A DNA stretch of 61,133 nt from JAAGZL01 sp050291725 (lineage in GTDB: Bacteria; Pseudomonadota; Gammaproteobacteria; Chromatiales; Chromatiaceae): assembly GCA_050291725.1 (NCBI GenBank), contig JBNKKH010000033.1, positions 1-61,133 of the forward strand, read 5' to 3'. The translations under genes and the position numbers were made by a program. Of this stretch, positions 27,882-37,340 are shown piece by piece. The number at the start of each line of letters is the position of its first letter. The first letter of the stretch is position 1. A model generated the notes under the pieces. It saw only the letters and a program-made list of their open reading frames with translations, did not search any database and was not told where the DNA came from.

Positions 27882-28386
27882 AAAAATAATACAACTGCTA
27901 TTAGCCATAACGCTTCTGGCCTATTTCCCTTGTGTTGCCAACGCCCTGGAAAGCGATGTAGATGAACCGATTGAGGTTGAGGCAAATAGCGTTGAGATCA
28001 TTGAAGATAGCGGCAAAAGCATATACAAGGGCAATGTCGTCCTCATCCAGGGCAGTATTCGCATAGACGCAGACAAAGTTACAGTCATCCAGCATGAGAC
28101 GAAATCTGATCAGATAAAAGCCGTGGGCAGACCGGTTCGAATCACCCAAAAATCTAATGATGGCAAAAAGCCGATAAAGGGCCGCAGCTCGCGTATGGAG
28201 TACGATGTCGATAGCGACATGCTCTATCTCATTGGAAATGCTGTACTAACCCAGGGTAAAGACACCTTCAAGAGCGACCGTATTGCCTATGACCGCAACA
28301 AATCCCTTATAAAGGGAGGCACCAGCGCCAAGGGCAAACAGCGGGTGCGGGTAACCATCAAATCTAAAAAGAATGAAAACAAATAA
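27868..28386 (+). CDS. lptA: LPS transport bridge protein LptA
   Basis: A 172-aa periplasmic protein with a signal peptide (KIIQLLLAITLLAYFPCVANA). The OstA-like jellyroll has EVEANSVEIIEDSGKSIYKG, IRIDADKVTVI and MEYDVDSDMLYLIGNAVLTQ. LptA polymerises as a bridge carrying LPS across the periplasm. It overlaps both lptC (14 bp) and lptB (14 bp), so the three are almost certainly translated together. Confidence 0.94.
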   Translation: MRSTRKIIQLLLAITLLAYFPCVANALESDVDEPIEVEANSVEIIEDSGKSIYKGNVVLIQGSIRIDADKVTVIQHETKSDQIKAVGRPVRITQKSNDGKKPIKGRSSRMEYDVDSDMLYLIGNAVLTQGKDTFKSDRIAYDRNKSLIKGGTSAKGKQRVRVTIKSKKNENK

Positions 28387-29113
28387 AATGACGCGCTTGG
28401 CAGCTCTAGATTTGGAAAAACACTACCGTAGCCGTTCGGTTGTAAAAGGAGTGTCCCTGGAGGTATCAAATGGAGAGGTGGTAGGACTGCTCGGCCCCAA
28501 CGGAGCCGGCAAAACCACTAGTTTCTACATGATTGCTGGCTTGATACCGGTGGAACATGGCTCCATTCACCTAGGGGAAGATAATATTACTGAACTCTCC
28601 ATGCACCACCGCGCTGAACGTGGACTTAGCTATCTGGCTCAGGAACCCTCAGTTTTTCGCAAGCTAAATGTGCATGACAACATCATGGCAATACTTGAGA
28701 TCAATCCACAACTGTCAAATGATGATCGAGAAGAGATCTGCAATAGGCTTCTGCAAGATTTTACCCTAAGCCATCTGCGAGAGAATATGGCAATGGGTCT
28801 ATCCGGGGGAGAACGCAGGCGTCTGGAGATAGCGCGAGCCCTGGCGGTAAACCCCAAGTTCATCCTACTGGATGAACCCTTTGCCGGAGTTGACCCCATA
28901 TCAGTAGTAGATATCCAGAAAATAATTAAATCCTTGGCAGATCGAGGCATTGGCATATTGATCACTGACCACAATGTGCGGGAGACCCTTGGTATCTGTG
29001 ATCGCGCTTACATAATTAATGAAGGAAAGATTATTGCCGAAGGCAAACCAGAAGCGGTACTAGAGAATGAAGAAGTGCGCACAGTATACCTAGGCAAAAG
29101 CTTCAGCCTCTAG
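28373..29113 (+). CDS. lptB: LPS export ABC transporter ATPase LptB
   Basis: A 246-aa ABC ATPase driving LPS extraction. Walker A is GPNGAGKTT at 41-49, then a Q-loop (SYLAQEPSVFRKL), the signature LSGGERRRLEIARAL, Walker B FILLDEPFAGVDP and the H-switch ITDHNVRETL. The LptB-specific PSVFRKL string is present. The start may be the ATG at 28373 or the in-frame ATG at 28388 just after the lptA stop. It is followed by a 269-bp AT-rich gap before rpoN, in which I find no gene. Confidence 0.95.
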   Translation: MKTNKMTRLAALDLEKHYRSRSVVKGVSLEVSNGEVVGLLGPNGAGKTTSFYMIAGLIPVEHGSIHLGEDNITELSMHHRAERGLSYLAQEPSVFRKLNVHDNIMAILEINPQLSNDDREEICNRLLQDFTLSHLRENMAMGLSGGERRRLEIARALAVNPKFILLDEPFAGVDPISVVDIQKIIKSLADRGIGILITDHNVRETLGICDRAYIINEGKIIAEGKPEAVLENEEVRTVYLGKSFSL

Positions 29114-29382
29114 TTTTTTTGGGAAAACACTCATCTTTTGTGCGCTTATATCCTGTATTTTAGTTAAATTTTTCCACTAACGGCCTATTTTGGCCAATTA
29201 TTGATAAAGAAAAAACAAATGACTGCAGAACGAGAAAATTAAAAAACCACTAAATTATTGACCAGCATCAGACAAAATTGAAATAAAATCCATCAACCAC
29301 TGCACCTTAGCTAGAGTTTTGACTAGAATAAGAGTGTGAGAACATACAAATTGCGTACCAATTTTTTCCGTAGTAATACCGT

Positions 29383-30855
29383 ATGAAGCAGACACTGCAG
29401 CTTCGCCTTGGGCAACATCTTACAATGACTCCTCAGCTGCAGCAGGCTATTCGCCTGCTGCAGCTCTCCACGCTCGACCTACAGCATGAGATTCAGGAGG
29501 CCCTGGAATCTAACCTTATGCTGGAAACGGAGGATGATGCGGCAGGCAAGGAGCAGGCAAAAGAGAGCGCCGATAGCAGAAGCGAGGATACAGCAGCAGA
29601 CCTAAACAACAATGAGAAAGAGCTTGACCCTGAATCCTCTGACCTTCCAGACGAACTGGCCGTAGACAGTGCGTGGGATGATATATATGACAGCGCCATG
29701 CCACCATCATCCGGCACAAGCCAAGCCAAAGATAGCAGCAGCGCTGACTATCTGACCCAATGCAGTAGCACAGAAACCCTGCACGATCATCTTACCTGGC
29801 AGATGCAGCTCACCCCTTTTAGCGAAACAGACCAGGCAATTGCCACCACTATAATTGACAGCATAAGTGAAGATGGCTATCTGACTTGTGATCTAGAAGA
29901 TATCCTCATGGCTGTGGCGCATGAAGAGATCCAGATTGACGAAGTTGAGGCTGTTCTACATAGAATTCAACAATATGACCCGCCAGGAGTTGGCGCTAGA
30001 GACCCACAAGAGTGTCTTCTATTGCAGCTAAAGCAACTGATCAGGACAACGCCATGGCTCAATGAAGCCACGGAGCTGGTGGAAAAACATTTTGACCTCC
30101 TGGCGCGCCAAGATCTTAATCAGATAAAACGTCGCCTCAAAATAGATGATGCCGAGCTGAAAAAGGTAACCGAACTAATCCGCTCTCTTAACCCCCACCC
30201 TGGCACATCTATAGCCGAGTCTGAGGCAAGATATGTAATACCAGACGTATTCGTAACCAGAAAAAAGGGCACATGGTTAGTAGAACTCAACCCAAGCACC
30301 ACGCCCAAGCTAAGGGTGAATACAGAATATGCCAACCTGATCAAACGTGCTGACCAGAGTGATGACAACAACTACCTGAAGAACCACCTGCAAGAGGCCC
30401 GCTGGTTTATTAAAAGCCTGTTGAGCAGAAATGAAACACTGCTAAAAGTTGCCAGCAAAATTGTAGAGTTTCAACGTGGTTTTTTCGACTATGGAGAGGA
30501 AGCAATGCGTCCTCTGGTGCTCAGAGATATTGCAGAGGCGGTAGATATGCACGAATCTACCATCTCCCGAGTCACCACAAACAAATATATGCACACCCCG
30601 CGCGGAACCTTGGAGTTTAAATATTTTTTCTCCAGCCATGTTGGCACCAGCAGCGGTGGGGAGTGTTCGGCAACCGCCATCAGAGCGCTGATCAAAAAGC
30701 TTATTAGCGCCGAAAAACCCAATAAACCTTTAAGCGACAACAAGATAGCTGGCATTCTGGGAGAACAGGGAATTAATATCGCCCGTAGAACAGTAGCCAA
30801 ATATCGAGAAGCGATGGCCATACCGCCATCAAATGAAAGAAAGCGTCTAGTGTAG
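29383..30855 (+). CDS. rpoN: RNA polymerase sigma-54 factor
   Basis: A 490-aa sigma factor. The glutamine-rich region I reads LGQHLTMTPQLQQAIRLLQL. A long acidic region II follows (about 55-115). The core-binding and HTH regions come next, with DMHESTISRVTTNKYMHTPR. The RpoN box ARRTVAKYRE lies at 467-476. Sigma-54 directs -24/-12 promoters, commonly including pilin and nitrogen genes. It sits in the classical lptB-rpoN-hpf-ptsN order. Confidence 0.97.
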   Translation: MKQTLQLRLGQHLTMTPQLQQAIRLLQLSTLDLQHEIQEALESNLMLETEDDAAGKEQAKESADSRSEDTAADLNNNEKELDPESSDLPDELAVDSAWDDIYDSAMPPSSGTSQAKDSSSADYLTQCSSTETLHDHLTWQMQLTPFSETDQAIATTIIDSISEDGYLTCDLEDILMAVAHEEIQIDEVEAVLHRIQQYDPPGVGARDPQECLLLQLKQLIRTTPWLNEATELVEKHFDLLARQDLNQIKRRLKIDDAELKKVTELIRSLNPHPGTSIAESEARYVIPDVFVTRKKGTWLVELNPSTTPKLRVNTEYANLIKRADQSDDNNYLKNHLQEARWFIKSLLSRNETLLKVASKIVEFQRGFFDYGEEAMRPLVLRDIAEAVDMHESTISRVTTNKYMHTPRGTLEFKYFFSSHVGTSSGGECSATAIRALIKKLISAEKPNKPLSDNKIAGILGEQGINIARRTVAKYREAMAIPPSNERKRLV

Positions 30856-30880
30856 ACGCACCTGAACCAAGGAGTAAACT

Positions 30881-31210
30881 ATGCAGATTAGTCTGACTGG
30901 TCACCACATTGATATCACTAAGGCACTCAAAGAGTATGTAGATACAAAATTTGGACGCCTAGAGCGCCATTTTGACCAAGTAACTAACGTTCACGTGATT
31001 CTCAGTGTGGAAAAACTTCGCCAGAAGGCCGAAGCTACGCTACATTTAAATGGCACGGATGTGTTTGCAGACTCGACCCAGGAAGATATGTATGCTGCAA
31101 TTGATTGCCTGGTGGACAAATTGGATCGACAGGTCAAAAAATACAAAGAGAAAAATACTAGCCACAGAAATGTGACTGGAATTAAAGATCTAGAACAGGC
31201 AGACGTCTAA
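30881..31210 (+). CDS. hpf: Short ribosome hibernation promoting factor
   Basis: A 109-aa protein of the short HPF/YfiA type. It has MQISLTGHHIDITKALKEYV, then LERHFDQVTNVHVILSVEK and AIDCLVDKLDRQVKKYKEK. It binds the 30S subunit in stationary phase and supports 100S dimer formation. A strong AAGGAG ribosome site precedes the ATG. The basic, partly polar C-terminal tail is ordinary for the family. Confidence 0.95.
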   Translation: MQISLTGHHIDITKALKEYVDTKFGRLERHFDQVTNVHVILSVEKLRQKAEATLHLNGTDVFADSTQEDMYAAIDCLVDKLDRQVKKYKEKNTSHRNVTGIKDLEQADV

Positions 31211-31240
31211 ATAGGCATTTGATTTATTGGTACCAATAAA

Positions 31241-31708
31241 GTGTTTTCTGAAAACTTCATCATCACTGAACGTATTAGCTGTAGCAACCCTGCTACTAGC
31301 AAGAAACGGGCGCTCCAAAGCTTGGGTGAACTACTGGCCCAATCCGCTCCAGAGCTTAGTTCCGATGACGTATTCGATAAGCTACTGGAGCGGGAACGCC
31401 TGGGCAGCACTGGACTTGGGCATGGTATTGCCCTACCCCATGCCAGAGTTGACGGAATTGATACAGCGTACGGCGCTTTTATCCAACTTGGAACTAGCGT
31501 AGATTTTGATGCTATAGATAATCAACCAGTAGACCTGATCCTTGGTCTACTGGTACCAGAATCTGCTACTAAAGAACACCTACAGCTTCTGGCACACTTG
31601 GCATCCATGTTCAGCAATGCTGGATTCTGTGAAAAACTACGTCATGCGACGCAACCGACAGAGGTAATGCAACATATCGATCACTGGAAAACCATAGAGA
31701 ATCCATGA
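31241..31708 (+). CDS. ptsN: Nitrogen-PTS EIIA protein PtsN
   Basis: A 155-aa EIIA domain of the fructose/nitrogen type. The phosphorylated histidine is H67 in LGHGIALPHARV. LGLLVPESATKEHLQLLAHL is the conserved C-terminal motif. The start is a GTG. PtsN is a regulatory phosphoacceptor, not a sugar transporter, affecting potassium, nitrogen and envelope functions. It overlaps hprK by four bases, so its phosphorylation partners are encoded alongside. Confidence 0.93.
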   Translation: MFSENFIITERISCSNPATSKKRALQSLGELLAQSAPELSSDDVFDKLLERERLGSTGLGHGIALPHARVDGIDTAYGAFIQLGTSVDFDAIDNQPVDLILGLLVPESATKEHLQLLAHLASMFSNAGFCEKLRHATQPTEVMQHIDHWKTIENP

Positions 31709-32655
31709 CAAACATAACCACAGGCTATCTGATCTCAACCCTACAAGACACGCTAGGGCTAAAGTGGCTAGCTGGCAAGGACGGACAGGGGAAAAGCCTA
31801 AAAGGTGATTTCCCGGAGGCGGAACAGCATGGATCTGCTGGTCTTATGAATCTGATTCATCCCTATAGAATCCAAATAATCGGCCCCGCTGAGCAAGCAA
31901 CCTTTGATGGTATGTCTTCGCAAAAGCGACTAAAAACCATCCAGAAACTGATACAGGCGCAACCAGCAGCCATAATCATTGCTGCTGGAGCCAGAGCAGA
32001 CCAGTATATGATTCAAGTCGCTGATGAAAACGCCATCCCCCTGTTAAAATCCCCCCATAACGACAACCTGCTGCAAAACTCCCTGCAGTACCACCTAACC
32101 CATATCCTGGCGGAGTGTACTGTGGTTCATGGTGTATTTATGGCGGTCTTCGGAATTGGAGTGCTAATTACTGGGGATTCCGCAGTTGGCAAAAGCGAAC
32201 TAGCATTAGAGATGATAAACCGCGGTCACATGCTGGTAGCGGATGATACCCCAGAATTCGCCAGAATAGCCCCGGACATAATCAGTGGAAAATGCCCATC
32301 ACTCCTCCAGGACTTTTTGGAAATCAGAGGGTTAGGACTGCTAAACATACGAACCATGTTTGGTGATAGCGCCATCAAACAGAGCAAATATCTCTCCATG
32401 GTAATAAATCTTAAGCGCATGAAAAACAATGAGATAAATACCATTGACCGCCTCTACGGCAGCTTCTCAGAATACTCACTACTTGGTCTAAAACTGCCTG
32501 AGGTAACGATCCCAGTTGCTCCCGGTAAGGAGATTGCCATACTGGTTGAGGCGGCGGTGAGGCAATACACCCAAAAACTACATGGCTATAATGCAGGAGA
32601 TGATTTTGTAGAAAGGCAACGCAAGGCTATTGAACAGGTCAAAGGTAACAGCTAA
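31705..32655 (+). CDS. hprK: HPr kinase/phosphorylase
   Basis: A 316-aa protein with an N-terminal sensory domain and a C-terminal kinase domain. The P-loop is GDSAVGKS at 157-164, the conserved H142 lies in CTVVHGVF, and the HprK signature EIRGLGLLNIRTMFG follows. It phosphorylates HPr on Ser46 and removes the phosphate. HprK is absent from enterobacteria but common with ptsN-rapZ in other gamma- and betaproteobacteria. The linked HPr carries a matching S46. Confidence 0.94.
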   Translation: MTNITTGYLISTLQDTLGLKWLAGKDGQGKSLKGDFPEAEQHGSAGLMNLIHPYRIQIIGPAEQATFDGMSSQKRLKTIQKLIQAQPAAIIIAAGARADQYMIQVADENAIPLLKSPHNDNLLQNSLQYHLTHILAECTVVHGVFMAVFGIGVLITGDSAVGKSELALEMINRGHMLVADDTPEFARIAPDIISGKCPSLLQDFLEIRGLGLLNIRTMFGDSAIKQSKYLSMVINLKRMKNNEINTIDRLYGSFSEYSLLGLKLPEVTIPVAPGKEIAILVEAAVRQYTQKLHGYNAGDDFVERQRKAIEQVKGNS

Positions 32656-32721
32656 CATCCGAAACTTGTTTTATGTTCTGCGCAAAGCAACTTAACAAGA
32701 TCTTGGATAATAGACCTAAGC

Positions 32722-33597
32722 ATGTGTGCCGAGACTAAAATCAAGCTAGTTATAGTTTCAGGGCTTTCAGGGTCTGGGAAGAGCGTTGTCCTGCATACCC
32801 TGGAAGATCTTGGTTACTACTGCATTGATAATCTACCAATGTATCTGCTCCGCGCCATGGCAGACGAGCTAAAACAAAACCCAGACTCCCCAAACCGGAA
32901 GATGGCAGTCAGCATTGACGCCCGTAATCAAACCAAAAATTTACTTCAACTAACACAGCTAGTTAAGGACATTCGCCAGCACAACATTCAGTGTCAGATG
33001 ATATTTCTGGAGGCCCAAGACGATGTCCTACTCAGACGGTTTAGTGAAACTAGGCGCAAGCACCCCCTAACCGATGAAAACCGCTCTCTATCTGACGCAA
33101 TTCAGCTAGAGAGGGAGATTCTAGAGCCATATCTAAGCGATGCAGACCTGCGTATAGATACCAGCAGAACCAACCAACATGAGCTTAGGGATCTGATCCG
33201 CAGCCATGTAGCTGAGCGTAAGCAGCAGCAAATATCGGTACAGTTCCAATCATTTGGCTTTAAACACGGGGTGCCCAGTGATGTAGATTTTGTATTTGAT
33301 GTGCGCTGCCTACCCAACCCACACTGGGAAAAGGAGCTACGCTCGCTCACCGGGCGCGACCAGCAGGTGGCAAACTTTCTAGAAGGAAACAAGCTGGTAG
33401 AACAGCTACAAAACGACATTATCTCCTTCCTAGAGCGCTGGGTACCTATTTTTGAGGCGGATGGACGTAACTATTTAACCATAGCTATTGGTTGCACTGG
33501 CGGGCAACATAGGTCAGTCTACCTAGCTGAACAGATTTCCTCTTACTTCCAGAACAGTGGCCGCGACACCATTACCCGTCACCGAGAACTACCATGA
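32722..33597 (+). CDS. rapZ: RNase adapter RapZ
   Basis: A 291-aa protein with the Walker motif GLSGSGKS at 14-21, then LEDLGYYCIDNLPMYLL, the second nucleotide motif VSIDARN and RRFSETRRKHPL. The C-terminal domain contains DVRCLPNPHW and IGCTGGQHRSVYLAE. In E. coli RapZ guides RNase E to the sRNA GlmZ and controls amino-sugar synthesis. Whether a GlmZ exists here is unknown. It overlaps the next gene by four bases. Confidence 0.94.
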   Translation: MCAETKIKLVIVSGLSGSGKSVVLHTLEDLGYYCIDNLPMYLLRAMADELKQNPDSPNRKMAVSIDARNQTKNLLQLTQLVKDIRQHNIQCQMIFLEAQDDVLLRRFSETRRKHPLTDENRSLSDAIQLEREILEPYLSDADLRIDTSRTNQHELRDLIRSHVAERKQQQISVQFQSFGFKHGVPSDVDFVFDVRCLPNPHWEKELRSLTGRDQQVANFLEGNKLVEQLQNDIISFLERWVPIFEADGRNYLTIAIGCTGGQHRSVYLAEQISSYFQNSGRDTITRHRELP

Positions 33598-33986
33598 GCG
33601 TCGGATTGCTGATCATAACCCATAACGGCACGGGAAAAAGCCTGCTAGAGACCGCAACCAAGATATTGGGTAGCTGTCCATTAGCGGCGAAAACCATAGA
33701 TGTCCCCTACGATAGCAACCCGGAGCAGCTAAAGAGCGAGGCATTCGCTCTGATTGGGAAACTGAACAGTGGAGATGGAGTGTTAGTACTGACAGATATG
33801 TACGGATCCACTCCAGGCAATATTGCCTCTGCCCTATGCCGAGAAGAGAATATAAACGTAGTAGCTGGCATCAATCTACCCATGCTGGTAAGAGTACTCA
33901 ATTATGCCCACCTTGATCTTAACGGCATAGCAGATAGCGCCATAACCGGCGGTAAAAAAAGCATTATGCGGTGTAAGCAAAAATAA
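33594..33986 (+). CDS. PTS EIIA component, mannose family
   Basis: A 130-aa EIIA-Man domain protein. H10 in LLIITHNGTGKSL is the expected phosphoacceptor, and VLVLTDMYGSTPGNIAS is the second family motif. No EIIB, EIIC or EIID gene is adjacent, so it is probably regulatory, as in other proteobacteria with this cluster. It overlaps rapZ by four bases and precedes ptsH by 15 bp. Confidence 0.92.
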   Translation: MSVGLLIITHNGTGKSLLETATKILGSCPLAAKTIDVPYDSNPEQLKSEAFALIGKLNSGDGVLVLTDMYGSTPGNIASALCREENINVVAGINLPMLVRVLNYAHLDLNGIADSAITGGKKSIMRCKQK

Positions 33987-34001
33987 CAGTTATAAACCTT
34001 C

Positions 34002-34271
34002 ATGATAAAAAAACAGATAGAGATTATTAATAAGCTGGGGCTACATGCCAGGGCTGCAGCCAAATTCGTAACCTGCGCCAACAACTTCGCCAGCGACGTC
34101 CACATTAGTCATGGACAGCAAGAGGTTAATGGCAAAAGCATTATGGGCGTGATGATGCTAGCAGCAGCACAAGGAACAACCATAACCGTAAAGACCAACG
34201 GGAAGGATGAAAATGAAGCACTGGCAGCGCTGGAAGAGCTAATCAACAACCGATTCGACGAACAGGAATAA
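34002..34271 (+). CDS. ptsH: Phosphocarrier protein HPr
   Basis: An 89-aa HPr. H15 lies in NKLGLHARAAAKF, the site phosphorylated by enzyme I. S46 lies in NGKSIMGVMMLAAAQGT, the HprK target. Both sites are present, so dual control is possible. Enzyme I (ptsI or ptsP) would usually come next but is replaced here by an ABC transporter operon. Confidence 0.95.
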   Translation: MIKKQIEIINKLGLHARAAAKFVTCANNFASDVHISHGQQEVNGKSIMGVMMLAAAQGTTITVKTNGKDENEALAALEELINNRFDEQE

Positions 34272-34322
34272 GGGCAAAAGGAACATGATTTATCCAAAAA
34301 AGTCATGTTATTCTAAGTCGTA

Positions 34323-35243
34323 ATGGAAACCCTAATAACAGCAAACAATATCAATCACTACTATGGATCTTTCCATGCAGTTCAAAATCTATCACTAGAG
34401 CTGAAACGTGGCGAAATAGTGGGACTGCTAGGCCCCAATGGTGCTGGCAAAACCACCAGCATGGAGATTATCACAGGCAACATCACTCCCTCTAACGGGA
34501 CAATCAAACTAAGCAACACCGATCTGCAAAAAAATCCGCAACAAGCGAAAATGGAACTTGGGTATCTACCAGAGCAGCCACCGCTGTATCGCAATATGAC
34601 CATTGCTGAGTATCTTGTGTTCTGCGCTAGATTACATGGCATAGCAAAACCACAAATAAAAAGCTCTGTCTCTGAGGCTATGGAAAAGTGCGGACTGGTT
34701 GGAATGGAGAAACGCCTGATTACCAACCTATCCAAGGGCTACCAACAACGGGTAGGTATCGCTCAAGCCATCATCCACAAACCTTCAATAATAGTATTAG
34801 ATGAGCCCACCAGCGGATTGGATCCTAACCAGATTATAGAGATCCGTAACCTAATACGGGAACTGGGCAACGACCATGGAGTTATTCTATCCACCCATAT
34901 ACTGCCTGAGGTGCAATCCATCTGTAGCCGGGTATTAATATTGAACAGGGGCCACATCGTCTTTAGCGATAATATTGCCAATATAGATAACGCTGCGCCT
35001 TCCACGCTATTAATTCAGCTTGAGAGAGCGCCCGAGCTAAACCACATTCAACATATAGATGGAGTATCAGTTGCCGATAAGGCTAATGATGACTACATCA
35101 GACTAGAGCTAGATGATAACGCCAAACTCTCTGCCATTGCAGAGCAGATTGCAGCTAAAGGCTGGGGCTTGACAGAATTCAGACCGGAGCACAACTCTCT
35201 GGAACAGGTATTTACTAGGCTAACCATGGATGAGGAGGCCTGA
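34323..35243 (+). CDS. ABC transporter ATP-binding protein, GldA-like
   Basis: A 306-aa ABC ATPase. Walker A is GLLGPNGAGKTTSMEI, the signature is LSKGYQQRVGIAQAI, Walker B is IIVLDEPTSGLDPNQ, and the H-loop STHILPEVQ follows. A C-terminal extension of about 80 residues is like those of ABC-2 exporters. The gene context with an ABC-2 permease, a GldG-like protein and a DUF4340 protein matches the uncharacterised gliding-type ABC systems found in many non-gliding bacteria. The substrate is unknown. Confidence 0.85.
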   Translation: METLITANNINHYYGSFHAVQNLSLELKRGEIVGLLGPNGAGKTTSMEIITGNITPSNGTIKLSNTDLQKNPQQAKMELGYLPEQPPLYRNMTIAEYLVFCARLHGIAKPQIKSSVSEAMEKCGLVGMEKRLITNLSKGYQQRVGIAQAIIHKPSIIVLDEPTSGLDPNQIIEIRNLIRELGNDHGVILSTHILPEVQSICSRVLILNRGHIVFSDNIANIDNAAPSTLLIQLERAPELNHIQHIDGVSVADKANDDYIRLELDDNAKLSAIAEQIAAKGWGLTEFRPEHNSLEQVFTRLTMDEEA

Positions 35244-35245
35244 GT

Positions 35246-35995
35246 ATGGGTGCGATAGTTTTGCGTGAGTTACGTGCCAACTTCCTCTCCCCCCTAGCCT
35301 GGACCCTGCTCGCAGTAGTGCAATTCATCCTAGCCTGGGTATTCCTGATCCAGATGGATGAGTTCATGCAAATTCAGCCTCGTCTAACCAAGCTTGCCTC
35401 AGCCCCTGGAGTTACCGACCTTGTTGCGACACCACTGCTTAATAGCGCAGCAATGATCCTTATGTTTCTGATTCCATTGATGAGCATGCGGCTTTTCAGT
35501 GATGAATATCGAAACGGCACCTATACTTTGCTCTCATCAGCCCCCATTAGCAAAACAGCTATTGTCTTAGGCAAATATTTAGCACTACTCATCTTTTTAC
35601 TTACTGTTCTTGCCCTAACTGCTGCTATGCCCCTCTCTCTTCTGCTTGGTGGCGTATTAGATCTGGGAAAACTATTCTCCGGGCTTCTGGGGCTTGGTTT
35701 AGCCCTGGCTACCTTTGGCGCTATTGGCCTTTTCTTCTCCAGCATCACCTCACGGCCCACCGTGGCAGCCACCGGCACCTACGGCTTGCTACTTTTTCTC
35801 TGGTTAATAAACCTGGCTGCTGGCGCCGAAGGAAAAGGCAGCGCGCTATTTGCCTGGATATCCCCTATCAACCATCTGCATAAGATGCTATCTGGGCTAA
35901 TAAGCAGCGCAGATCTTATTTACTTTCTGTTACTTACCGCGACCTTTCTGGCATTAACGGTCAAGCAACTTGATAGCCGCAGCCATGGAAGCTAG
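35246..35995 (+). CDS. ABC-2 type permease, GldF-like
   Basis: A 249-aa membrane protein with about six hydrophobic segments (for example LAWTLLAVVQFILAWVFL and AAMILMFLIPLMSMRLF). It carries the ABC-2 signature LFSDEYRNGTYTLLSSAPIS, which is shared by GldF and NosY-like permeases. It starts 2 bp after the ATPase gene and ends 3 bp before the GldG-like gene, so it is the membrane pore of that complex. Confidence 0.86.
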   Translation: MGAIVLRELRANFLSPLAWTLLAVVQFILAWVFLIQMDEFMQIQPRLTKLASAPGVTDLVATPLLNSAAMILMFLIPLMSMRLFSDEYRNGTYTLLSSAPISKTAIVLGKYLALLIFLLTVLALTAAMPLSLLLGGVLDLGKLFSGLLGLGLALATFGAIGLFFSSITSRPTVAATGTYGLLLFLWLINLAAGAEGKGSALFAWISPINHLHKMLSGLISSADLIYFLLLTATFLALTVKQLDSRSHGS

Positions 35996-35998
35996 CAG

Positions 35999-37339
35999 AT
36001 GAAACCAGCAGCCAAACTACTCACTAACTTAAACAACCTGCTGTTCTACTTGCTGCTGGCAGTGATCTTTGGCCTCGTAGGCTGGCTTAGCAGTCACTAC
36101 TCCCAAGCATGGGATCTATCTGCCGGAGGGCGCAACAGCCTGACCAAGGTCAGTCAAACACTACTATCACGCCTAGAGGAGCCTCTACACATAACCTCCT
36201 TTGCCCCGGAATCGGCAGAGCTGCGCAACCGCATAAGCGAAATTATCGACCGCTATAAACGCTATCGTCCTGATATAAACTTCACCTTTATAAATCCTGA
36301 CAAACAACCAGAGCTGGTTCGACAACTAGGTATCCAGGCTATGGGGGAGCTGCGCTTGGAGTATCAAGGCCGGGCAGAAAACCTAAAAACTATAAGTGAA
36401 GATGCCATCAGCAACACCATCCAACATTTGATGCTGGGGGGAGATCGCTGGATCGGCGTGGTGGAGGGGCATGGCGAGAGAAGCACAGATGGTCGCGCCA
36501 ATCACGATCTTGGAGGATTTGGTAATGAACTTAAGCGCAAAGGTTATAAGCTACAAAACATAAATCTGTCGAAAACTGTGGATATCCCGCACAATATATC
36601 CCTGCTTATTATCGCCAGCCCCCAGGTAAACTATCTGGAACAGGAAGTAGACAAAATAATCAGCTATGTTGACGCAGGCGGAAATCTGCTGTGGCTGCTA
36701 GAACCAGAAACGGATAAAGGCCTTGGCAAGCTAAAGAGTAAATTAGGGCTAAAAGTTCTACCCGGCACTATTGTGGATGCAAATGCTGCCTCTTATCGCT
36801 TACAAGACCCAACTATGGCGATAGTTACCAACTATCCCAAACATCCTGCTACTGCCAACTTTAGTCTGGTCAGCCTATTCCCTCACAGCGCGGCCATATT
36901 GGCCGTAGGTGAAACCGGATGGGAACCCACACCCCTACTCAGAACCCTCACCAACTCCTGGAATGAGACCGGAAAGTTAACGGGAGAAATTGAACGTAAT
37001 CAAGAACAGGGAGAGATAGCTGGCCCCATAAATATAGGCATTGCCTTCAGCCGCGAGCATGAACAGTCTAGTCAGAGTGTAATGGTTATCGGGGATGGTG
37101 ACTTCCTATCCAACAGCTTCCTGGGCAATGGCGGCAACCTAGACCTGGGGGTAAATCTTATACGCTGGCTTACCAGCGATATACAGCTGCTGGACATACC
37201 CGCGAGGACTGCACCTGATTTGCAGCTTGATCTAACCACAACCGAAAGCAGCGTCATCGGTCTGGGATTTCTGGTGGTATTACCCCTGTTATTTATATCT
37301 GTTGGAGTCGCTATCTGGTGGCGGCGCAAGTCACTCTAA
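35999..37339 (+). CDS. GldG-like ABC auxiliary protein
   Basis: A 446-aa protein with an N-terminal membrane segment (FYLLLAVIFGLVGWL) and a C-terminal one (VIGLGFLVVLPLLFISVGVA) flanking a large extracytoplasmic domain. The DLSAGGRNSLTKVSQTLL start, the VVEGHGER motif and VDAGGNLLWLLEPETDKGLG match the GldG/ABC-auxiliary family. The C-terminal tail IWWRRKSL is basic and cytoplasmic. It may shape substrate release by the adjacent permease, but no function is proven. Confidence 0.82.
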   Translation: MKPAAKLLTNLNNLLFYLLLAVIFGLVGWLSSHYSQAWDLSAGGRNSLTKVSQTLLSRLEEPLHITSFAPESAELRNRISEIIDRYKRYRPDINFTFINPDKQPELVRQLGIQAMGELRLEYQGRAENLKTISEDAISNTIQHLMLGGDRWIGVVEGHGERSTDGRANHDLGGFGNELKRKGYKLQNINLSKTVDIPHNISLLIIASPQVNYLEQEVDKIISYVDAGGNLLWLLEPETDKGLGKLKSKLGLKVLPGTIVDANAASYRLQDPTMAIVTNYPKHPATANFSLVSLFPHSAAILAVGETGWEPTPLLRTLTNSWNETGKLTGEIERNQEQGEIAGPINIGIAFSREHEQSSQSVMVIGDGDFLSNSFLGNGGNLDLGVNLIRWLTSDIQLLDIPARTAPDLQLDLTTTESSVIGLGFLVVLPLLFISVGVAIWWRRKSL

Positions 37340-37340
37340 G

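Noticed and set aside
34282..34316. Terminator after ptsH
   Set aside because: AACATGA/TCATGTT gives only a 7-bp AT-rich stem with a long loop and no T-run.
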